NCBI GenBank assembly: GCA_039809105.1
Contig: JBDHUJ010000008.1
Coordinates: 1 to 46,680, forward strand
DNA length: 46,680 nt
Source: JBDHUJ01 sp039809105
GTDB lineage: Bacteria > Patescibacteriota > Saccharimonadia > Saccharimonadales > UBA4665
Direction of reading: 5' to 3'
The translations under genes and the position numbers were made by a program. A model generated the notes under the pieces. It searched no databases and was not told the DNA's origin. It saw only the letters and a list, made by a program, of their open reading frames with translations. Shown here one piece after another: positions 41,121 through 46,680 of the stretch (the first letter of the stretch is position 1; each line of letters opens with the position of its first letter).

Positions 41121-41183
41121 GCGCCCTTAGCTCAGCGCCTAGGCGAAGCCGGTTATAGACAATCGAGCGTCGCTTTAATCCGC
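41121..41183 (+). repeat. tRNA-Arg 5' fragment copy plus inverted D-arm
   Basis: 41121-41137 is identical to nt 1-17 of tRNA-Arg (41225-41241). It is followed by GGCGAAGCCGG, TTAT, an AGCG-TC-GCT hairpin, and 41172-41183, the reverse complement of the tRNA-Arg D-arm GCGGATTAGAGC with one mismatch. Same plan as 24060-24129. Confidence 0.85.
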
Positions 41184-41224
41184 AGGCTTAAGATTACGCG
41201 CAGCACATTACAGTTATAGTATTA

Positions 41225-41301
41225 GCGCCCTTAGCTCAGCGGATTAGAGCGTCTGTCTTCGGAACAGAAGGTCGTAGGTTCGAATCCTGCAGGGCGTACC
41301 A
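41225..41301 (+). tRNA. tRNA-Arg (TCG) with encoded CCA
   Basis: Cloverleaf with acceptor GCGCCCT/AGGGCGT (terminal G-U pair), D-arm GCTC/GAGC, anticodon loop CTTCGGA giving TCG, T-arm GTAGG-TTCGAAT-CCTGC, discriminator A and CCA. Confidence 0.93.
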
Positions 41302-41313
41302 AATCATTCAGGC

Positions 41314-41346
41314 CTAAACTCCTTTTAATAAGAGGAGTTTTTCTTT
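41314..41346 (+). terminator. Terminator of tRNA-Arg
   Basis: AAACTCC and GGAGTTT arms around an AT loop, followed by TTTCTTT. Confidence 0.75.
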
Positions 41347-41348
41347 GC

Positions 41349-41354
41349 TATACT
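41349..41354 (+). promoter_or_regulatory. Leaderless -10 box (TATACT) of HAD gene
   Basis: TATACT, 6 nt (TACCCC), ATG at 41361, directly after the tRNA-Arg terminator. Confidence 0.6.
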
Positions 41355-41360
41355 TACCCC

Positions 41361-42035
41361 ATGAAGCATATATGCGTTTTTGATGTTAACGAGACTTTAC
41401 TGGACCTTAAGGCACTAGACCCTCATTTCGAAAGAGTATTCGGCACTGCATCAGTGCGCCAGCAATGGTTCGGCCAATTTATTCAATCAGCATTAGTAAC
41501 AATTGCGACTAATTCATATTCACAATTCGGTGTTATCGGTAGCGCGGCCTTTGACATGGTCGCCGAGCGCTTAGGCACCGAAGTTTCCGAAGAAGATAAA
41601 ACCGCTATTATGCAGGCAATCATTACATTACCGCCACACCCCGAAGTCAAGCAGGAACTCACACGGCTCAAAGAATCTGGCTTCACCCTTGCTGCATTGA
41701 CTAATTCAACACAAGCAGTTGCCGAAAAACAACTGACAAACGCTGACTTAGCGCAGTACTTTGACAGAATACTTTCAGCTGATAGTGTCCAACGTCTGAA
41801 GCCTTCGAAGGAGCCATACGAAATGGCAGCTAAGGAATTTGGGGTGAAAGTCAATGATATTCGGCTAATCGCAGCGCATGCTTGGGATATTGCGGGCGCC
41901 CTGCGTGCAGGTTGTAGTGCTGCGTTCATTGCACGCCCCGGAATGGTGCTCGACCCACTGGCAGAGAAGCCAGACATAACAGGCTCCGACCTCGCCGAGG
42001 TCGCCTCAAAGATTATTGAGCTAGAGGCATCATAG
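41361..42035 (+). CDS. HAD hydrolase, haloacid dehalogenase type II-like
   Basis: 224 residues. Nucleophile Asp8 in CVFDVNETLLDL, the DxN version typical of L-2-haloacid dehalogenases rather than phosphatases (DxD). TNST near 115 is motif II, LKPSKEPYEMAAKEFGV holds the motif III Lys, and AAHAWDIAGALRAG is the late acidic loop. The substrate is uncertain; small-molecule dehalogenase or related hydrolase. Convergent with the LamG gene across 15 bp. Confidence 0.87.
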   Translation: MKHICVFDVNETLLDLKALDPHFERVFGTASVRQQWFGQFIQSALVTIATNSYSQFGVIGSAAFDMVAERLGTEVSEEDKTAIMQAIITLPPHPEVKQELTRLKESGFTLAALTNSTQAVAEKQLTNADLAQYFDRILSADSVQRLKPSKEPYEMAAKEFGVKVNDIRLIAAHAWDIAGALRAGCSAAFIARPGMVLDPLAEKPDITGSDLAEVASKIIELEAS

Positions 42036-42050
42036 TAGCAAATTTAGGTT

Positions 42051-42962
42051 TTAGTTTTGAGAACGCCGTCGATATTTTGATACCGAAAATGCAGTCACTA
42101 TGATAAGACCTGCCACGGCAGTTGTCAGAGCGACGTTCGCGCCGGAGTCGACAAGCGTCGTTGCGCCAGCTGCGGGAATGGGTGTCGTGCTGCCAGAAGA
42201 ACTAGCGGAGGCGGGGGAGACGATATTGCTGGTGACGCCAGGGCCGCAGCCGCCACTGGCCAGGTCGGCGATTTCGGGGTCAGTGAGGGCGCGGTTGTAT
42301 ATGCGTAAGTCATCGATATAGCCTGCGAACGGATTGTTGTAGTCGCCGGCACCGATTTTGACCGGCGAGTTCATGTACGAAAGCGTTATGCCTGGCAGTG
42401 ACTGTGAATTGTCCAAAGCACCGTCGATGTACAGTTTCTGCGTGGCGCCATCGTACGTCACGGTTATGTAGTGCCAAGCACCGGCAGTCACCGTAGCGTT
42501 GCTGGTGAGTGAGCGGATGGAGTTGTCGTTGTCTTCCATGTATATGTGGTCATTCGCCAGCCACACGCCATAACTCGTTACGACCGGACCTTGTTTGAAC
42601 ACGACGTGCTGGTAGCCGTTCGTCACGGTGTCGGGGTTCATCCAGAAGCTGATGCTGATGGCGCTCGGCGGGTCCATGGTGGCGTTATCGGCGATTTCGA
42701 CATGGCTGCCCGAGCCGTCGAACTGCACGCTGTGCGTGTTCACGAAACAGCTGGTCGGTGGCAACACCGTAGAGTGGGTCGCGCCGCTACCCACGAATGT
42801 GCCGTGGTTGGCATTGCCCGAAGCATCTGCCGCGGTCGTACCGGTGGCTTCGTCGAAATTCCAATAGCCCACCAGGTCACCAGCTGCGGCAGCGCTACCA
42901 CCCACCGCCACGAGTGTCACGGTTGCCATTACAACGCCGAACGTCTGTATCCACTTTTTCAT
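42051..42962 (-). CDS. LamG/concanavalin-like surface protein, C-terminally anchored
   Basis: 303 residues. Signal peptide about 1-27 (ending SAAAAGD). A LamG domain follows (about 28-235): GYWNFDEATG at its start, SISFWMNPD, YITVTYDGATQKLYIDG, and FAGYIDDLRIYNRALTDPEI at its end, all typical. A Ser/Pro/Ala linker leads to TTLVDSGAN, a hydrophobic helix and KYRRRSQN. The C-terminus has the form of the LPNTGAG proteins at 3660-9256 but with LVDSG in place of LPNTG. Probably carbohydrate binding. TATACT lies 19 nt upstream with no clear Shine-Dalgarno site. Confidence 0.85.
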   Translation of the reverse strand: MKKWIQTFGVVMATVTLVAVGGSAAAAGDLVGYWNFDEATGTTAADASGNANHGTFVGSGATHSTVLPPTSCFVNTHSVQFDGSGSHVEIADNATMDPPSAISISFWMNPDTVTNGYQHVVFKQGPVVTSYGVWLANDHIYMEDNDNSIRSLTSNATVTAGAWHYITVTYDGATQKLYIDGALDNSQSLPGITLSYMNSPVKIGAGDYNNPFAGYIDDLRIYNRALTDPEIADLASGGCGPGVTSNIVSPASASSSGSTTPIPAAGATTLVDSGANVALTTAVAGLIIVTAFSVSKYRRRSQN

Positions 42963-43032
42963 ATTGCCAACGCTTGTGCTTAGTATACCGCGACACTGCT
43001 ACAAGTCCAAAGTGCATGGAGGGTAGGCCAGG

Positions 43033-43061
43033 TTGTCCGTATACGTACGATTTGGTAAAAT
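43033..43061 (+). promoter_or_regulatory. Leaderless promoter of toxin-antitoxin operon
   Basis: TTGTCC (43033-43038), 17-bp spacer, TAAAAT (43056-43061), 6 nt (GTACGT), ATG at 43068. The GTATACGTAC palindrome in the spacer (from 43039) is a plausible antitoxin operator. Confidence 0.65.
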
Positions 43062-43067
43062 GTACGT

Positions 43068-43310
43068 ATGAAGACCAAACTGACCCTGAGCGTCGACAAA
43101 GACCTGGTGCAATTCGCCCGCACGCAGGCCAAGGTGCGCAAGCAGTCCGTATCGGGTATGTTTTCGGAATACCTACTGCATCGCAAGGCGCAGCTGCATA
43201 AGACCGGCAAGCCCCGCATAGCCGACATGGCCGGGTCGCTGAAGAGCTACGATATCGACGATTCAAAACAAGCCATCCGCGCCGCCTATGCCCAAAAACA
43301 TTCTCGTTGA
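43068..43310 (+). CDS. RHH-type antitoxin
   Basis: 80 residues. The N-terminus KTKLTLSVDKDLVQFARTQAKV followed by SVSGMFSEYL is a ribbon-helix-helix domain (DUF6364-like), which binds operator DNA. The C-terminal half would neutralise the toxin. Overlaps the PIN gene by 23 nt, so the two are co-translated. Confidence 0.8.
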   Translation: MKTKLTLSVDKDLVQFARTQAKVRKQSVSGMFSEYLLHRKAQLHKTGKPRIADMAGSLKSYDIDDSKQAIRAAYAQKHSR

Positions 43311-43689
43311 CCTGAACGTCATCCTGGATGTCCTCCTTGAGCGGCGAGGCTACCGGGCGTCACAAGCCGTGCTGGAACTACAGGAAACCACCGGCCACCG
43401 GGTATTCATAAGTGCGCACGTCGTCACTACCTTCGCATACCTGCTCGAAAACGCTAAAGTCCCGCAGGCGGAAATCCGCCGGCACCTCGACTGGCTGCTA
43501 CAGTTTTCCATCGTCGCCACCACAGATGACATCCTGAAAGACGCGTTGCAAAGCCGGATTACCGACTACGAAGACGCTGTCGTCGAACAGGCGGCCGTAG
43601 CTTGCAAAGCGTCCATTATCGTAACTCGCAACATCAAAGACTTTACTGCCAGCAGCATACCCGCGACAAAACCGGAGACAATGGCTTGA
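43288..43689 (+). CDS. PIN-domain toxin (VapC-like)
   Basis: 133 residues. PIN ribonuclease residues: Asp8 and Asp14 in ILVDLNVILDVLLE, an acidic centre in ITDYEDAVVEQAA near 93, and TRNIKDF near 116. It would cleave RNA, probably tRNA or rRNA as in VapC, when not bound by the upstream antitoxin. Its stop overlaps the TTG start of the next gene. Confidence 0.83.
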   Translation: MPKNILVDLNVILDVLLERRGYRASQAVLELQETTGHRVFISAHVVTTFAYLLENAKVPQAEIRRHLDWLLQFSIVATTDDILKDALQSRITDYEDAVVEQAAVACKASIIVTRNIKDFTASSIPATKPETMA

Positions 43690-44390
43690 CAGCCGTATCG
43701 AAGCGCCCAAAAACGACGCAATCATCCGGCGTACAGCTGGTGGTGAATTTCGTGCTGCCAACGGTGGTGCTATTGGGGCTGAGCAACCCAGCGCGGCTCG
43801 GCCCGGCCAAGGCCATGCTCTTAGCGCTGGCATTTCCGGTGGCGTTCGAGTTATATAACCTGAGCCGAAAGCGCAAGGCAAGCATGCTGTCCATAATCGC
43901 TATCGCGGGAATTTTGGTTACCGGCGGCATAACGCTGCTGGGCCTCAGCGAAAACTGGTTGGCCGTGCGGCGCAGCGTGCCGTACATCGCGGTCGCGCTC
44001 GTGCTGCTCGTTTCTATGCTCATACGGCGTCCCGTGCTCGAGTGGGGCCTTGCCCAGTTGCTCGACATGGAACTGGTACGCACGAAAGCCGAGCAGAAAC
44101 ACACCTGGCCAGCGCTGCAGAAACACATCAGCGCTACGGGCTACCTGCTGGTTGCGCTCCTGACGCTTATCGGCATATCGGCGTACGTACTGACACTGGT
44201 CGTCATCACTGCGCCCACCGACACCGCCGCCTTCAACGCCGAATACGTGCGGTTGCGACTGCTGAGCCTCCCCGCGACCACCCTTCCCTTGCTTGCCGGC
44301 ATTTTGGGCATACTCGTTTATCTGCTTGGCCGCATAGAAAAACTCACCGGCCTCAAAGCCGAAGACTTAATAAAGAAAAGGAAACCATGA
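43686..44390 (+). CDS. VC0807-like multi-TM membrane protein
   Basis: 234 residues from a TTG whose last two bases are the TG of the PIN stop codon. Six or so hydrophobic helices; PARLGPAKAMLLALAFPVAFELY near the start, ENWLAVRRSVPYIAVALVLL in the middle, and paired helices near the C-terminus. The pattern recalls the VC0807 family of unknown function. Coupling to a toxin-antitoxin operon is notable. The start codon choice is inferred from the overlap. Confidence 0.65.
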   Translation: MTAVSKRPKTTQSSGVQLVVNFVLPTVVLLGLSNPARLGPAKAMLLALAFPVAFELYNLSRKRKASMLSIIAIAGILVTGGITLLGLSENWLAVRRSVPYIAVALVLLVSMLIRRPVLEWGLAQLLDMELVRTKAEQKHTWPALQKHISATGYLLVALLTLIGISAYVLTLVVITAPTDTAAFNAEYVRLRLLSLPATTLPLLAGILGILVYLLGRIEKLTGLKAEDLIKKRKP

Positions 44391-44674
44391 TGAATGTAGA
44401 CGATTTATTGCAAGCCGGGCGGAAAATCTGGGGCGACGATAAGTTGACGCTGCCGGAAATCTTGCTGCGACTGGGCGTTACTACCGGCGACCTGCACCGC
44501 CTGGCGCGTGACCAAGCAGAAGGCAAGACGATTGATGAAAACGAAGTTAAAAAAGAACTTGGCAACATCATATTTTCGACCATCCGCTGGTGTGACGACT
44601 TGGGTTACACCCCCGCCGAATGCGTCGCCCTCGCCCAAGCAGCCCAGGCCCGCTACAAGCAACAGCTAGGATAG
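44387..44674 (+). CDS. MazG-like small protein
   Basis: 95 residues; ATGA overlap with the upstream stop and AAAGGAA before the start. Helical throughout. The C-terminal half KKELGNIIFSTIRWCDDLGYTP (split) and AECVALAQAAQARYKQQ fit a MazG-like nucleotide pyrophosphohydrolase, but the usual ExxE metal motifs are not complete, so activity is doubtful. Last gene of the operon that begins with the antitoxin. Confidence 0.55.
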   Translation: MMNVDDLLQAGRKIWGDDKLTLPEILLRLGVTTGDLHRLARDQAEGKTIDENEVKKELGNIIFSTIRWCDDLGYTPAECVALAQAAQARYKQQLG

Positions 44675-44682
44675 GCTTGCAC

Positions 44683-44714
44683 GGAACCTTTCACGGTTCC
44701 GGCGGACTTTTCAC
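44683..44714. repeat. AACCTTTCACG...ACTTTTCACG repeat, copy 1
   Basis: Closely similar to 46510-46541. Here the first part also forms a GGAACC/GGTTCC hairpin that could terminate the operon ending at 44674. Confidence 0.6.
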
Positions 44715-44719
44715 GCAAA

Positions 44720-44914
44720 TCATTTGCGCGTGCGGCGGCCGACGGTCCGATACAAGAATAAACAACCGCACACAAGCGCGCCCAGACCGATTGTAGCAGC
44801 GCAGAACACCAACGTAGCGGTCCGGTCGCCAGAATTCGATAGTATCGCCAGCCCCGCCACCACCAGCGCCAATCCTGTAGCAGTCAGTATGACACCGACA
44901 TATTCTTCGTTCAT
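44720..44914 (-). CDS. Small two-helix membrane protein
   Basis: 64 residues from an ATG at 44914 with GGAGGGATAGC upstream; a longer frame to 45016 lacks support. Two hydrophobic helices separated by SNSGDRT, with a basic C-terminus (RTVGRRTRK). Function unknown. Confidence 0.6.
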   Translation of the reverse strand: MNEEYVGVILTATGLALVVAGLAILSNSGDRTATLVFCAATIGLGALVCGCLFLYRTVGRRTRK

Positions 44915-45255
44915 GCTATCCCTCCGACAGAAATACACAAAGCCATACTTATTTATATGGGTAGAAGCTACGTGGGATGGTGTAGTGTGGTCGAAAAGGG
45001 AGCATCCCTGAATCAAGTTCAGGATAGGCTCTACGAAGCCGTATTAGAAGTACGGTGGAGCGAGAAGCGGACTCTTTTCGGCCGCAATACGCCGTTTCAC
45101 GTAGGTTCTACCAGAATCTGCCGGTTTCGCCACTCGCTCGCACTGCCCCAGGCGACCACATACAGGACAGGGTCAACACTCAAATTCTGCCCACACTATA
45201 TGCCACCTGTACCGGCTTGTCTATCTTTTGCGCACTTCTATCGCCGTAGCAATAC

Positions 45256-45421
45256 ATGAACCCATCCCAAAACCCGCTTTCGAGCCGAAAACTGCAGATT
45301 GTAGTGCGGCGTGTCTGGAGCGGGAGGAGGCGCGGGCGGTGGTTACGGTGACGAATGCTCTGGACGTGCTGTGCTGCAAGGCTGCGGGTTTCAGCCGGAA
45401 TGGGGTTTAGGATGGGTTCAT
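45256..45421. repeat. 166-bp segment with terminal inverted repeats
   Basis: ATGAACCCATCC at 45256-45267 and its exact reverse complement at 45410-45421, with weaker pairing over about 10 further bp. MITE-like size and form. Confidence 0.6.
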
Positions 45422-45423
45422 AC

Positions 45424-45448
45424 AACATACTGTTTTTCCCAGTATGTT
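45424..45448. promoter_or_regulatory. Operator-like palindrome
   Basis: AACATACTG, 7-nt spacer, CAGTATGTT: perfect 9-bp arms covering the expected -35 position of the promoter whose -10 box is at 45459. Confidence 0.55.
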
Positions 45449-45458
45449 CAGAATGTGG

Positions 45459-45464
45459 TACAAT
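45459..45464 (+). promoter_or_regulatory. Leaderless -10 box (TACAAT)
   Basis: TACAAT, 6 nt (GCTGCA), ATG at 45471. Confidence 0.6.
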
Positions 45465-45470
45465 GCTGCA

Positions 45471-46481
45471 ATGTCTGAGTTGCAAGAGGGCCCGCACTAT
45501 CTTATCTCCAATTTGTCACTGCCACTGCCGCTGACCGCTGCCGGTTCGATTGGCGCGCACGAAAGGTACGTCAACGCCATAGGCGCCGACGGCCTGGAAC
45601 TGACGCCGATGCGGGTCGGCCGCTTTATGGGCCGCCTGTTGGGCCGCGCCGATTTGTTACGCGAACAACTTATGACCCCACTTATAGCCCGCGGACCTAT
45701 AGATTCCCTTCTATTTGACAATCACGACTGGAGTGACGAAGACGATGCCTTTGAAAACCTGGTGCGTGCCGGCCATTCGTCTTTCCGTAACGAAACTGGA
45801 GACGACGGGCTAGCGGCCCGTATGGTTCCAGACTGGCGGACATCGCTCACGCAGCTGAACCGCATCCAGCAGGTGGTCGGAAAGTTGCCTGTTGTCTTGT
45901 ACCCGGGCTTCGAAAACGGGCAAGTAACGTATCGCGGCACCGACGCGCCGTTTGCCGACAAAACGTTTCAGCCGAAAGCCGCCGAATGGGAACAGATGGG
46001 ACTCAGCGAAGATACAAGCATTCCCGGCATCCGCGAAGCCATGGAAGCCCGGGGTTTCACAGGCATCACCTGGGATGTCTTCCACTGTCAGGTCGAAGAT
46101 GGCGGCGAACAGTTCCGTGACCCGGCCGGCCTCGCGGAGCGGCTGGCAGCCAACGGACTTATACATGCAGTACATCTTTCGCTGCAGCGTCTGGACATCG
46201 CGGGCCTGCGTTCTCCCCTGTCGGACTCAACCAGGCAAGCCAGACGGGCATTCGTGCAATCTTCCGCGGCAGCCAGCCGGACGTCCGAGGGCGAAATGCT
46301 CTCTGTCATTGCCAAGGCATGTAGGCAGAACACTGCTAGCAATCCCGAAAACACCCCACCCTTGCGACGCGTCGTGCTCGAAGACGGCCCGCTCCGGCCT
46401 GGTGCACTGGGCGTGCCGACGCTGGACAGACGCAACCATGCCACAATCATCGAGCATGCGCGCGAACTGGTCGCCGCGTAA
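45471..46481 (+). CDS. Unrecognised 336-residue cytoplasmic protein
   Basis: Starts MSELQEGPHYLISNLSL; an upstream in-frame ATG at 45444 lies inside the operator palindrome and is rejected. No signal peptide or membrane helix. Alternating strands and helices, with GADGLELTPMRVGRF, LPVVLYPGFENG, GFTGITWDVFHCQ and LIHAVHLSLQRLD at roughly even spacing and a late RRVVLEDGP, suggest a TIM barrel of the xylose-isomerase/sugar-phosphate type. That is a guess from layout; metal ligands are not clear. The palindrome over its promoter implies regulation. Confidence 0.6.
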   Translation: MSELQEGPHYLISNLSLPLPLTAAGSIGAHERYVNAIGADGLELTPMRVGRFMGRLLGRADLLREQLMTPLIARGPIDSLLFDNHDWSDEDDAFENLVRAGHSSFRNETGDDGLAARMVPDWRTSLTQLNRIQQVVGKLPVVLYPGFENGQVTYRGTDAPFADKTFQPKAAEWEQMGLSEDTSIPGIREAMEARGFTGITWDVFHCQVEDGGEQFRDPAGLAERLAANGLIHAVHLSLQRLDIAGLRSPLSDSTRQARRAFVQSSAAASRTSEGEMLSVIAKACRQNTASNPENTPPLRRVVLEDGPLRPGALGVPTLDRRNHATIIEHARELVAA

Positions 46482-46509
46482 GCTTAGCTTGCTTGTTCGT
46501 GATTTCAGG

Positions 46510-46541
46510 CAACCTTTCACGATTCCGACGAACTTTTCACG
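46510..46541. repeat. AACCTTTCACG...ACTTTTCACG repeat, copy 2
   Basis: CAACCTTTCACGATTCCGAC followed by GAACTTTTCACG, matching 44683-44714 at most positions. Both copies follow a plus-strand stop codon. Confidence 0.6.
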
Positions 46542-46576
46542 GATGGGCGTATACTGAGGCAGGGCAATCGCATATG

Positions 46577-46610
46577 AAAAGGGCTTCCGCCAGGAAGCCC
46601 TTTTCTTTTT
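46577..46610 (+). terminator. Rho-independent terminator
   Basis: AAAAGGGCTTCC-GCC-AGGAAGCCCTTTT followed by CTTTTT. Confidence 0.87.
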
Positions 46611-46649
46611 CCGCTATGCTAGGAGCTGTAACACAAACAAGGAACACAT

Positions 46650-46680
46650 ATGCCTCACCAACCGCTCGCCCAACACTTCA
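46650..46680 (+). CDS. Start of a gene running off the window
   Basis: ATG at 46650 with AAGGAAC 5-6 nt upstream and a TATGCT -10-like box at 46615-46620. Ten residues visible (MPHQPLAQHF). Too short to identify. Confidence 0.5.
   Translation, partial: MPHQPLAQHF

Larger units (their letters stand above)
44915..45470. other. Gene-free region
   Basis: About 550 bp without a convincing gene. Contains hairpins such as CCGTATTAGAAGTACGG near 45040, a segment bounded by 12-bp inverted repeats (45256-45421) and an operator-like palindrome at 45424-45448. Confidence 0.5.

Noticed and set aside
45180..45470. Frames of about 60-105 codons around the inverted-repeat segment
   Set aside because: They overlap each other on both strands, cross the operator and promoter of the next gene, and lack start signals.

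Overview
The window looks like a chromosome segment of a Candidate Phyla Radiation bacterium, most likely Candidatus Saccharibacteria (TM7). The clues are a compact genome with Gram-positive-type surface genes (three proteins ending in an LPNTGAG sortase signal, an LCP-family ligase, MurD and MurI), CPR-typical surface domains, a DUF5684-like membrane protein, a 4-TM holin-like protein, a queuosine salvage gene, and a protein family otherwise familiar from Actinobacteria, the usual hosts of Saccharibacteria. This is inferred from protein families; no rRNA gene is present.

Layout. 1-12900: secreted and surface proteins, nearly all on the minus strand. They are a partial FN3-repeat SGNH hydrolase, three LPNTGAG-anchored proteins, a lipoprotein and a membrane protein, plus one esterase-like hydrolase and tRNA-Glu. 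The gaps are rich in inverted repeats, and one 1.1 kb gap looks like a structured noncoding transcription unit. 12900-18550: a small membrane protein, a 727-residue histidine kinase, an E1/ThiF-like protein overlapping a gene of unknown function, and a lone receiver-domain protein. 18760-23770: MurD, MurI, a divergent FolD paralogue, a phosphoribosyltransferase coupled to canonical FolD, and a membrane protein.

24181-35977: tRNA-Lys(CTT) carrying an integrated, visibly AT-richer element bounded by a 16-bp direct repeat. The element holds a large serine recombinase, four small genes including DUF5659, a DNA-damage module (SRAP protein, small partner, Y-family polymerase) and a tight defence operon: C5 cytosine methyltransferase, PLD/NgoFVII-type nuclease, Z1-domain ATPase and Vsr-like nuclease. 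36050-46680 returns to backbone genes: holin-like protein, queuosine salvage protein, Crp/Fnr regulator, LCP protein, MscS channel, tRNA-Arg(TCG), HAD hydrolase, LamG surface protein, an RHH/PIN toxin-antitoxin pair coupled to two further genes, and an unrecognised protein.

Two genome-scale patterns stand out. First, about fifteen genes have a -10 box only 6-8 nt before their start codon and no Shine-Dalgarno sequence, as expected for leaderless mRNAs; surface-protein genes instead have strong Shine-Dalgarno sites. Second, both tRNA-Lys and tRNA-Arg are preceded about 100 bp upstream by a copy of their own first 17-19 nt, a shared GGCGAAGCCGG hairpin, and an inverted copy of their own D-arm.
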